From an uncultured Eubacteriales bacterium (lineage in GTDB: Bacteria; Bacillota; Clostridia; Oscillospirales; CAG-272): a stretch of 5,377 nucleotides of DNA. Below, one piece after another: positions 1-5,377 of this stretch; the first letter of the stretch is position 1, and every line of letters begins with the position of its first letter. The stretch spans positions 1 through 5,377 of the forward strand of contig URZF01000110.1 in NCBI GenBank assembly GCA_900552255.1, read 5' to 3'. The notes under the pieces are model-generated. The model saw only the letters and a list, made by a program, of their open reading frames with translations. It did not search any database and was not told where the DNA came from. Both the position numbers and the translations under genes were made by a program.

Positions 1-3
1 GTT

Positions 4-12
4 TGAGATAAT
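4..12 (+). promoter_or_regulatory. Candidate extended -10 promoter element for rpmB
   Basis: TGAGATAAT at 4-12 fits the extended -10 pattern TGnTATAAT with one mismatch. It would place the transcript start near 18-20, just ahead of the rpmB ribosome binding site. The -35 region lies outside the window, so this rests on a short match only. Confidence 0.3.
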
Positions 13-24
13 CCAAAAAATCGA

Positions 25-30
25 GGGAGG
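25..30 (+). promoter_or_regulatory. Ribosome binding site of rpmB
   Basis: GGGAGG lies 8 bases before the ATG at 39. The in-frame GTG at 30 overlaps this site and cannot be the start, so the site fixes the start at 39. Confidence 0.85.
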
Positions 31-38
31 TGCAGGAT

Positions 39-224
39 ATGGCAAAATGTATGTACTGCGGAAAGGGCGTTACGTTCGGCAACAACGTTTCCCACTCCAA
101 CCGCAAAACCAGCAGAACCTGGAAGCCCAACATCAGAAAGGTCAGTGCCGTTGTGGACGGAACCCATAAGACCGTCACGGTCTGCTCACGTTGTCTGCGT
201 GCAGGCAAGGTAGAAAGAGCCTGA
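39..224 (+). CDS. rpmB: Large ribosomal subunit protein bL28, zinc-ribbon form
   Basis: This encodes the 61-residue ribosomal protein L28, a component of the 50S subunit. The protein begins MAKCMYCGKG and carries the family's VSHSNRKTSRTWKPN stretch (about residues 17-31), with the usual basic character and length. Two CxxC pairs, C4/C7 and C49/C52, form the zinc-binding site of the C+ type of L28; paralogues used under zinc starvation lack these cysteines. The ATG at 39 is preferred over an in-frame GTG at 30 because of the ribosome binding site at 25-30 and because MAKC is the normal start of the family. The gene stands alone, followed 25 bases later by an intrinsic terminator. Identification is secure from the sequence. 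Confidence 0.97.
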   Translation: MAKCMYCGKGVTFGNNVSHSNRKTSRTWKPNIRKVSAVVDGTHKTVTVCSRCLRAGKVERA

Positions 225-249
225 TTTCAGAGTTTGAGGTCGCATGTCG

Positions 250-284
250 AGTCCTTTCCGAAAGGAAAGGACTTTTGCATTTTT
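250..284 (+). terminator. Intrinsic terminator of rpmB
   Basis: A perfect 10-base-pair stem (250-259 with 264-273) is closed by a GAAA loop (260-263), a stable GNRA tetraloop, and followed by the T-rich tail TTTTGCATTTTT. It starts 25 bases after the rpmB stop. It should largely separate rpmB from the next gene, although some readthrough is possible since no clear promoter is seen between 285 and 308. Confidence 0.92.
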
Positions 285-308
285 GGATATTGGCTTGTTT
301 GAATGAAT

Positions 309-314
309 AGGAGG
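309..314 (+). promoter_or_regulatory. Ribosome binding site of the DUF6873-like gene
   Basis: AGGAGG, 11 bases before the ATG at 326. The spacing is slightly long, but no other start in frame has a comparable site. Confidence 0.75.
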
Positions 315-325
315 GAGCGCTTGGC

Positions 326-1030
326 ATGGGCCGGTATTATTTCATCAATGAAAATCTGCCGGCTTCGATGGTTTCGGCGCTGTCCGAATACGGCTGCTGT
401 GTGAGACTGCCGGCTTTCCCGAAGCTTTCCGAGCCTGTCCTGCGGCATCCCGATATGCTGATTGCGGAGGTGGACGGCCGCCTGATCGTTCATCGGCATT
501 ATATAAAAGGAAGAAAAGTCTTGGATACGCTCGGTATCCCGTATCTGTTATCGGAGGAGGATCCGGGAAATGAATACCCGCGGGATATCACGCTGAACTG
601 CTTTTCAGCGGGCGGCTTTTTCTTTGCCAATCAGAAGTATGTGTCGCGGACGGCTTTGCATACAGCGAAAAAGACCGGACTTACGCCCGTCCATGTGAAG
701 CAGGGCTATGCGAAATGCGCCTGTGTTATCGCACATGACGCGGTCGCAACGGCGGATTCGGGGATTTACGCGGCGGCTCTGCGGTACGGACTTCCCGCCT
801 TGAGGCTGAATCCCGGCGGAATCGGGATCGAGCGGTACGATACCGGCTTTATCGGCGGCGCGTGCGGTCTTGTTGACCGGGACACGCTCGGCTTTTTTGG
901 AAATGTGGAGGAGTACGGCCGGTATGATGCGCTCCGCGCTTTTTTTGAACCGCTGGGCGTTCGGCTTTTGAGCCTTGGAGGGGAGGCGCTGTTCGATTAC
1001 GGCGGCATGGTCACGGTGGAGATCCCGTAA
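326..1030 (+). CDS. DUF6873-like protein, predicted guanidine-modifying-enzyme (GME) fold
   Basis: This 234-residue protein resembles, from memory, the DUF6873 family of predicted GME-fold proteins (the fold of arginine deiminase and amidinotransferases). No reaction is known for it. There is no signal peptide or membrane segment, so it should be cytoplasmic. Five imperfect units are visible, each with a helix, a G-hydrophobic-P/R-hydrophobic strand and then a D- or G-rich turn: about 12-57 (YGCCVRLP, HPDM), 64-101 (LGIPYLL, YPRDITLN), 113-143 (TGLTPVHV, AHDAVATAD), 148-192 (YGLPALRL, GFIGGACG) and 202-233 (LGVRLLSL, LFDYGG). This fits the pseudo-fivefold propeller of the fold. Polar residues that could line a pocket are D87, H137, D138, D144 and C180; which, if any, are catalytic is unknown. 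The gene follows the rpmB terminator and converges on the mutase gene. Neither neighbour suggests a substrate. Coding is secure; the family call is moderately sure. Confidence 0.8.
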   Translation: MGRYYFINENLPASMVSALSEYGCCVRLPAFPKLSEPVLRHPDMLIAEVDGRLIVHRHYIKGRKVLDTLGIPYLLSEEDPGNEYPRDITLNCFSAGGFFFANQKYVSRTALHTAKKTGLTPVHVKQGYAKCACVIAHDAVATADSGIYAAALRYGLPALRLNPGGIGIERYDTGFIGGACGLVDRDTLGFFGNVEEYGRYDALRAFFEPLGVRLLSLGGEALFDYGGMVTVEIP

Positions 1031-1078
1031 GGAAAGGGTATACTGCTTGCCGGCGCTCAAAAAGCAATCCATAGGGGA

Positions 1079-1113
1079 AAGCCCCCGAAAAAGAATTTCT
1101 TTTTCAGGGGCTT
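1079..1113. terminator. Shared bidirectional terminator between converging genes
   Basis: A long hairpin sits between the DUF6873-like gene (stop at 1030) and the end of the mutase gene (1131). Bases 1079-1085 (AAGCCCC) pair with 1107-1113 and 1087-1093 (GAAAAAG) pair with 1099-1105, with a five-base loop AATTT. The single break is C1086 opposite A1106 in the + transcript; in the - transcript it becomes a G-U wobble, so the stem is continuous there. The + side is followed by a T-containing ATGATTTTGGG and the - side by only a short T stretch, so neither tail is ideal, but stem strength and position make a shared terminator likely. Confidence 0.8.
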
Positions 1114-1130
1114 ATGATTTTGGGAACGGA

Positions 1131-2564
1131 TCACAGCTCCGTCACATCGTTTTCCCATTCGTCGGAGATCGCTTTGTAGGCTCTCGTATATTCTTTGAAT
1201 ATGCTGCGGATTTCAAGCAGATGCTCCATGGTGTCCGCCTCAAAGATCAGGACGAGCTCCGGCAGGTTGGACGATGCGCGGACAAGTCCCCAGCCGTGCT
1301 CGAACTGAACCCGCGCGCCGTTGATATCGCATACGCGGCCGGGATAGGCGGCTTTCAGCTTTTCGACGAGCTCCTCCACGATGCCGTATTTCACAGTGTC
1401 GTCGCAGTGCGCCTTGATCTCGGGCGATACGACGTAATGCGGGAACGAATCTATGATCTCGGAGACGGTTTCCTCTTTGTGAGAAAGAAATTCCACAAGC
1501 TTGGCCGCGACGAATACGGCGTCGTCGAAGCCGTACCAGTCGTCGCCGGAGATGAATATATGTCCGCTGCGTTCGCCGGCAAGCTCCGCATCCAGCTCAT
1601 GGAGCTTGGATTTGATATAGGAATGCCCGGTTTTCCACATGACGGGATGTCCGCCGTTCTGCTCGATGACGTCGATAAGCGCCTTGGAGCATTTGACGTC
1701 GAATACGACCGTGGCGCCGGGCTTCTTTTCGAGAAGCTGCTTGGCGATGAGCGCGAGGACCATATCGCTCCAAATGTTCTGGCCTTTTTCGTCGATGACG
1801 CCGATGCGGTCGCCGTCGCCGTCGAAGGAAAGCCCGATATCCGCGTGGATATACGGATGGAGCACCATGTCGTGCAGGCGCTTTCTGCCGGCGACATCCG
1901 AGGGATTCGGGAAATAATGCGGATAGGAGGTATCGGGGTCGCAGTTGAGCTGGAACGTCATGCAGCCCAGTCTCTGGAATACCTCGTAGATAAAGACGCC
2001 CGCGCCGCCGTTGGCGGCGTCGAGCACGACGCGCAGCTTTTTCGGCCCCATGTGGATTCTCGAAACGATGTCGTCAATGTAGGCGTCGCGCACGTCGACC
2101 TCCGTATAGACGCCCGTATGGGCGCTTTCCGTCGGCTGGTCGAGCAGGGAAAAGACCTCCTTGATATCGTCCGGCTCCAAGGTCTTGGAATAGCCGTTGG
2201 CGAGCTTAAAGCCGGACCAGCCGTCCGGATTGTGGCTTGCCGTGATCATGACCGCGCCCTCGCATTTCAGGTGATACTGCGCGAAATAGGCGAGCGGAGA
2301 GAGGGCGAGCCCGATGTAAAATACGTCGATGCCTTCCTCCAAAAGCGCGTCGACGGCGGATTTTGCAAACGCCGGAGAGCAGGAGCGGTTGTCGTAGCCG
2401 ACGACCGCGCGCATGATCTTTCTGCGGCGCAGATATTTGGAATATGCTTTTACGATCCTGTATACGTTTTCGGGGCAAAGCTCCTCGTCGCATACTCTTC
2501 CGCGGATGTCGTATTCGCGGAACATGCTGCGGAAGGCCTCCGGATATTTGGTATCTGTTATCAT
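1131..2564 (-). CDS. Phosphomannomutase/phosphoglucomutase (alpha-D-phosphohexomutase family)
   Basis: This 477-residue cytoplasmic enzyme should interconvert hexose 6-phosphate and hexose 1-phosphate (mannose, glucose or both) through a phosphoserine, supplying precursors for nucleotide sugars, polysaccharides and glycans. All four family domains are marked in order: FREYDIRG near the start (15-22); the phosphoserine loop TASHNP (108-113, S110 the phosphorylated serine); the magnesium loop DGDGDR (248-253, with D248, D250, D252); the sugar-specificity loop GERSGH (330-335); and the C-terminal phosphate-binding RASSNLP (429-435). Length is normal for the ManB/AlgC-type group. GERSGH in place of the commoner GEMSGH does not settle mannose versus glucose preference, so no symbol is given. 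The ATG at 2564 has GGAGGAG six bases upstream. It lies 118 bases after yebC, behind a leader with several inverted repeats, and ends at a shared terminator. Confidence 0.95.
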   Translation of the reverse strand: MITDTKYPEAFRSMFREYDIRGRVCDEELCPENVYRIVKAYSKYLRRRKIMRAVVGYDNRSCSPAFAKSAVDALLEEGIDVFYIGLALSPLAYFAQYHLKCEGAVMITASHNPDGWSGFKLANGYSKTLEPDDIKEVFSLLDQPTESAHTGVYTEVDVRDAYIDDIVSRIHMGPKKLRVVLDAANGGAGVFIYEVFQRLGCMTFQLNCDPDTSYPHYFPNPSDVAGRKRLHDMVLHPYIHADIGLSFDGDGDRIGVIDEKGQNIWSDMVLALIAKQLLEKKPGATVVFDVKCSKALIDVIEQNGGHPVMWKTGHSYIKSKLHELDAELAGERSGHIFISGDDWYGFDDAVFVAAKLVEFLSHKEETVSEIIDSFPHYVVSPEIKAHCDDTVKYGIVEELVEKLKAAYPGRVCDINGARVQFEHGWGLVRASSNLPELVLIFEADTMEHLLEIRSIFKEYTRAYKAISDEWENDVTEL

Positions 2565-2570
2565 TTTTTA

Positions 2571-2577
2571 CTCCTCC
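2571..2577 (-). promoter_or_regulatory. Ribosome binding site of the mutase gene
   Basis: GGAGGAG on the - strand with a six-base spacer TAAAAA before the ATG at 2564. It fixes the start. A hairpin (2580-2596) ends only two bases before it. Confidence 0.88.
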
Positions 2578-2579
2578 AT

Positions 2580-2596
2580 GCCGTCTGCCGGACGGC
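2580..2596 (-). promoter_or_regulatory. Hairpin abutting the mutase ribosome binding site
   Basis: GCCGTC (2596-2591) and GACGGC (2585-2580) form a six-base-pair stem with loop CGGCA in the - transcript. It has no T tail, so it is not a terminator. It sits two bases ahead of the Shine-Dalgarno sequence without covering it, and could influence ribosome loading or shield the message 5' part. The function is inferred from position only. Confidence 0.4.
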
Positions 2597-2597
2597 G

Positions 2598-2626
2598 AAA
2601 AATTTCTGCGGAGCCGGGAGCTCCGC
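2598..2626 (-). terminator. Weak terminator or attenuator hairpin after yebC
   Basis: In the - transcript GCGGAGC (2626-2620) pairs with GCTCCGC (2614-2608) around the loop TCCCG. The stem is followed by AGAAA and then five T bases (2602-2598). The five-base gap before the T run makes it a poor terminator. It would partly end the argS-yebC message or, because a TATAAT box lies upstream, attenuate mutase expression. The 3' half of a second possible stem overlaps it (2637-2632 with 2626-2621). Confidence 0.45.
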
Positions 2627-2661
2627 GGTGTGCGGAGACGAACCGCTGTCCTTTCGCACAC

Positions 2662-2667
2662 ATTATA
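2662..2667 (-). promoter_or_regulatory. Candidate -10 box for the mutase gene
   Basis: A perfect TATAAT lies 16 bases past the yebC stop, giving a start near 2655 and a leader of about 90 bases. No good -35 is found: at 17-base spacing the hexamer is AGGCGT, inside the yebC end. The promoter would need an activator or may be fortuitous. Confidence 0.35.
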
Positions 2668-2682
2668 GTATATGAAAAAGCG

Positions 2683-3423
2683 TTACGCCTCGTCCCAGTT
2701 GTGCCAGACGTTCACGATGTCCTCGTTTTCTTCAAGGTTTTCCAGCAGCAGAGCCATGTGCTTGATATCATCCTCGTTTGTCAGGGTGACATAGGTGGAC
2801 GGAACCTTTTCGATTTCCGAGGAAAGGAACGCATAGCCCTTTTTGGAGAGATCGTCCGCGACGGCGGAGAGATCGTCCGGCTCGCAGTAGATTTCGTAAA
2901 CGTTATCCTCCTCGACAAAATCCGCGGCGCCCGCTTCGAGCGCTTCCTCCATGAGCTTGTCGCCGTCGACGACGCGGTCGCCCCATTCGTCGAGCGCGGA
3001 TATCGCGATGACGCCCTTGGTGGAGAACAGGAAGCCGACGCAGCCGACCTGCCCGAGGTTGCCGCCGAATTTGTCGAAATAGTGGCGCACGTCGCCCGCC
3101 GTGCGGTTTCGGTTATCCGTCGCTGCCTCGACGATGACCGCTACGCCGGAGGGGCCGTAGCCCTCGTAGGTGATTTCCTCATAGTCCACGGCGTCCGAGC
3201 CGGAGGCCTTTTTGATGATGCGCTCGATGTTGTCGTTCGGAACGTTGTTGGATTTCGCCTTCTGAATCAGGTCGCGCAGCTTGCCGTTGGAATTCGGGTC
3301 TGCGCCGCCCTCCTTGACGGCGATGGCGATTTCCTTTCCGATCTTTGTGAAGACCTTGGCGCGCTGCGCGTCGGTCTTCTCTTTTTTATGCATAATATTT
3401 TTCCACTTGCTGTGTCCGGACAT
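2683..3423 (-). CDS. yebC: YebC/TACO1 family ribosome-associated protein
   Basis: This 246-residue cytoplasmic protein is a full-length YebC/TACO1 member. The family was long annotated as transcriptional regulators (PmpR), but recent work, as I recall it, shows members acting on the ribosome to help translation through proline-rich stretches; human TACO1 activates mitochondrial COX1 translation. Diagnostic motifs are MSGHSKWKNIMHKKEKTDAQ at the N terminus, GYGPSGVAVIVEA (88-100), TDNRNRT (102-108) and FGGNLG (119-124); the C-terminal part is acidic, as usual. The ATG at 3423 is preceded by AAGGAG with six bases between. It follows argS by 30 bases on the same strand with no terminator, so the two should share a transcript. 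That company supports a role in translation rather than DNA-binding. Whether this copy is YebC1-like or YebC2-like cannot be told by eye. Confidence 0.97.
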   Translation of the reverse strand: MSGHSKWKNIMHKKEKTDAQRAKVFTKIGKEIAIAVKEGGADPNSNGKLRDLIQKAKSNNVPNDNIERIIKKASGSDAVDYEEITYEGYGPSGVAVIVEAATDNRNRTAGDVRHYFDKFGGNLGQVGCVGFLFSTKGVIAISALDEWGDRVVDGDKLMEEALEAGAADFVEEDNVYEIYCEPDDLSAVADDLSKKGYAFLSSEIEKVPSTYVTLTNEDDIKHMALLLENLEENEDIVNVWHNWDEA

Positions 3424-3429
3424 ACAAAA

Positions 3430-3435
3430 CTCCTT
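3430..3435 (-). promoter_or_regulatory. Ribosome binding site of yebC
   Basis: AAGGAG on the - strand, six bases before the ATG at 3423, within the 30-base gap after argS. Its presence shows that yebC is initiated independently within the shared message. Confidence 0.85.
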
Positions 3436-3453
3436 ATAAAAAGTATTTCGAAT

Positions 3454-5193
3454 CTATATTTTATCGGGATGCTTCATGCAGATAAGCTCCAGCGCGCGTC
3501 CGAGAATATCGTGTACGCCGCGCGTGAGCGTCAGGCGGAATGCACGGAGGTCTTTATCCTCGCAGGAAACGATGGGGCACTCCTGATAGAAGCGGTTGAA
3601 GGCGTTGCAGACATCGATGATATAGCGCGTGACAACGGACGGCTCCATATCGGCGATCGCCGCCGCGGTCTTTTCCGGGAACTGTGCGAGCGTCTTGATG
3701 AGCTCCCTTTCGGTCGGCTCAAGCGAGGCGACTTCGGTCTGTACGGCGAACCCGCCGGCTTTTTCAAGGATGCTGTTCGTTCTCGCATAGGTGTACTGGG
3801 CATAAGGACCGGTATTGCCGTTGAAGTCGAGCGCGTCGTCCATGATAAAATTGATGTCCCGCATACGGTTGCCGAAGAGGTAATAGAAGATGACGGCGCC
3901 GATGCCGACCGCCTCGGCCGTTTCGTCCTTGTTTTCAAGCGACGGATTCTTTTCCTCGATGATGCCGCGGCATTTTTCGGCGGCGGCCGCAAACAGATCG
4001 CGCAGGAGGATGACGTTGCCGGTTCGCGTGGCGAGCTTTTCGCCGCCGATGCTGACCGTGCCGTAGGGCACATGGATGAGCTTATCTGCAAAATCGTAGC
4101 CCATCAGCTCCACGACCTTGAACCACTGGGCAAAATGGAGCGACTGACCGGCGGAGGTGACATAAATGCACTTGTCGAAATCATAGGTGCGCTTGCGGTA
4201 GACCGCCGCGGCGATATCGCGCGCCGGATACAGCGTCGAGCCGTCGGATTTGAGGATCAGGCACGGTGGCATGTTGTAGGCCGAGAGATCGACGAGCGAT
4301 GCGCCGTTATCCAGCTTCAAAAGCCCCTTTTCCCGCAGAAGCTCCACCTGCTCCGGCATTTTGTCGGTGTAGAACGCCTCGCCGTTGTAGCTGTCGAAGG
4401 TGATGCCGAGCTGACGATACGTTTTTTCATATTCCGCGAGACTGATCTCCTTGAACCATTTCCAAAGCTCGAGATTTTCCTTGTCGCCGTGCTCGAGCTT
4501 TGTAAATTCCGCACGGGAGGCATCCGCAAGGGCGGTTGTGCCCGCTTCTTCCTCCGCTTTGATCTCGTTGTTTATGCGCACATAAAGCGCGACAAGCTCG
4601 TCGACGCCGCCTTTTTCGACCTGCTCCCTGTCGCCCCACTTGCGATAGGCGACAATGAGCTTCCCGAACTGCGTTCCCCAGTCTCCGAGATGGTTGATGC
4701 CCACACAGGTGTAGCCCGCGTATTCATGGAGCAGCTTTAACGAGTGGCCGATGACGGTCGTGCCGAGATGTCCGATGTGAAACGGCTTTGCCACGTTCGG
4801 AGAGGAGTAATCGAGCACGACGGTTTTTCCTTTTCCGAAATCGTGCGCGCCGAAATCGCGTCTTTTTTCGGCGATTTCCCTCAGAACGGTTCCGGAGAGA
4901 TAGGCGTCGTCGATGCGGAAATTCAGATATCCGCCGCTGCACGTCACCTCCGATATCCCTTTCGGCGGGAAAAGGGACAGGCGCTCGTAAAGCGCCGCCG
5001 CGATGGCGGACGGACCCATTCGCAGCGCACGGCTGAGCCGAAAGCACGGGAAAGCGAGATCTCCCATCGAGGTATCGGGCGGGACCTCCAGCACGGACGC
5101 GATCTCGTCGGGAGAAAGCGCGCCGGCGCCGTTCCCTATATCCGCGATGCTGCCGGATATGGCCTCGGCAATATTTTGTTTCAGCTTGTCCAT
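3454..5193 (-). CDS. argS: Arginyl-tRNA synthetase (class I)
   Basis: This enzyme attaches arginine to tRNA-Arg using ATP in the cytoplasm. The 579-residue protein has the three family parts in order: an N-terminal tRNA-binding domain (about 1-115, with MGDLAFPCF at 43-51); a class I catalytic core with YSSPNVAKPFHIGH (129-142, the HIGH motif at 139-142), GDWGTQFGKL (170-179) and YPARDIA (322-328); and a C-terminal DALR anticodon-binding domain starting near TGPYAQYTYAR (461-471). The KMSKS counterpart is degenerate, KLATRTG (386-392), as is common in ArgRS. Length is typical (about 550-590). The frame stays open upstream to 5310, but the ATG at 5193 is chosen because it has AAGGAG nine bases ahead and gives the normal N terminus. 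It is first in a likely argS-yebC operon. No T-box leader is visible. Confidence 0.97.
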   Translation of the reverse strand: MDKLKQNIAEAISGSIADIGNGAGALSPDEIASVLEVPPDTSMGDLAFPCFRLSRALRMGPSAIAAALYERLSLFPPKGISEVTCSGGYLNFRIDDAYLSGTVLREIAEKRRDFGAHDFGKGKTVVLDYSSPNVAKPFHIGHLGTTVIGHSLKLLHEYAGYTCVGINHLGDWGTQFGKLIVAYRKWGDREQVEKGGVDELVALYVRINNEIKAEEEAGTTALADASRAEFTKLEHGDKENLELWKWFKEISLAEYEKTYRQLGITFDSYNGEAFYTDKMPEQVELLREKGLLKLDNGASLVDLSAYNMPPCLILKSDGSTLYPARDIAAAVYRKRTYDFDKCIYVTSAGQSLHFAQWFKVVELMGYDFADKLIHVPYGTVSIGGEKLATRTGNVILLRDLFAAAAEKCRGIIEEKNPSLENKDETAEAVGIGAVIFYYLFGNRMRDINFIMDDALDFNGNTGPYAQYTYARTNSILEKAGGFAVQTEVASLEPTERELIKTLAQFPEKTAAAIADMEPSVVTRYIIDVCNAFNRFYQECPIVSCEDKDLRAFRLTLTRGVHDILGRALELICMKHPDKI

Positions 5194-5202
5194 AGCAGAT
5201 AG

Positions 5203-5208
5203 CTCCTT
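5203..5208 (-). promoter_or_regulatory. Ribosome binding site that fixes the argS start
   Basis: AAGGAG nine bases before the ATG at 5193. The reading frame stays open for 39 more codons upstream to 5310, but the added residues are cysteine- and arginine-rich, unlike ArgRS, and the candidate promoter lies inside that extension. Confidence 0.85.
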
Positions 5209-5266
5209 TTTGCGGATTTTTCCGGCATTTGACCGCGCTCGTGCGGAAAAACACCGCTTATGAAAA

Positions 5267-5272
5267 ATAATA
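5267..5272 (-). promoter_or_regulatory. Candidate -10 box for argS
   Basis: TATTAT on the - strand in an AT-rich stretch would start the message near 5260, leaving a leader of about 67 bases. An alternative -10 (TATATT) lies about 12 bases further upstream. No convincing -35 accompanies either. The rest of 5273-5377 is AT-rich without a gene, terminator or riboswitch I can recognise. Confidence 0.3.
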
Positions 5273-5377
5273 CACTCTAATATACAACAAAAAGCGGGGC
5301 GGAGAAACAAAAAAATATAAATTTGCGAAAAAAAGAGCGGAAATGCTTGCTTTTTCAGCTGGATATGTCATTTCGCC

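Noticed and set aside
227..499. A 90-codon open frame on the - strand
   Set aside because: It crosses the rpmB terminator and the start of the DUF6873-like gene, and shows no motif or ribosome binding site.
605..1072. A 155-codon open frame on the - strand
   Set aside because: Antisense to the DUF6873-like gene, no motif, no ribosome binding site; a shadow of GC-rich coding sequence.
975..2675. A 566-codon open frame on the + strand
   Set aside because: It overlaps the end of the DUF6873-like gene and is antisense to the mutase gene, which carries all family motifs. It also runs through the terminator hairpin at 1079-1113. No recognisable domain.
2413..4740. A 775-codon open frame on the + strand
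   Set aside because: It runs antisense to yebC and most of argS, both of which have clear family motifs. Its translation is rich in D, R, V and A in the way typical of the complement of GC-rich coding sequence, shows no domain, and no ribosome binding site precedes it.
5194..5310. N-terminal extension of argS or a leader peptide
   Set aside because: The 39 extra codons are not ArgRS-like, no ribosome binding site supports an earlier start, and the candidate promoter lies within them.
5194..5377. T-box riboswitch upstream of argS
   Set aside because: The leader is short, with no AGGGTGGNACCGCG-type motif and no terminator/antiterminator pair; only weak four-base stems (such as 5233-5236 with 5243-5246) are visible.

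Overview
The window looks like chromosomal core DNA from a GC-rich member of the Bacillota, most likely class Clostridia. The reasons are strong AGGAGG-type ribosome binding sites before every gene, a zinc-ribbon ribosomal protein L28, an arginyl-tRNA synthetase and YebC of bacterial type, and a small protein that resembles the DUF6873 family, which I know mainly from Clostridia. Species cannot be named from the sequence alone. There is no transposase, integrase, CRISPR array, tRNA, rRNA or other sign of an accessory island.

Layout: five genes in two converging groups. On the + strand, rpmB (39-224) ends in a textbook intrinsic terminator (about 250-284) and is followed by the DUF6873-like gene (326-1030). 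On the - strand, read right to left, come argS (5193-3454), yebC (3423-2683) and a phosphomannomutase/phosphoglucomutase gene (2564-1131). The groups meet at a long hairpin (1079-1113) that can serve as terminator for both strands. The argS-yebC gap is only 30 bases, so these two are almost certainly co-transcribed. The yebC-mutase gap is 118 bases and holds a TATAAT box and several GC-rich inverted repeats, some of them mutually exclusive. The argS upstream region (5194-5377) is AT-rich with a candidate promoter but no recognisable T-box or other riboswitch.

Function: L28, ArgRS and YebC belong to translation (ribosome assembly, tRNA charging, ribosome-associated factor). The mutase supplies hexose-1-phosphates for cell-surface polysaccharides. 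The DUF6873-like protein has no known activity; its sequence shows five imperfect repeats that fit the pseudo-fivefold fold of guanidine-modifying enzymes, and it is the least described item here. The other candidate for something new is the attenuator-like RNA geometry between yebC and the mutase gene. I do not see a convincing new multi-gene system.
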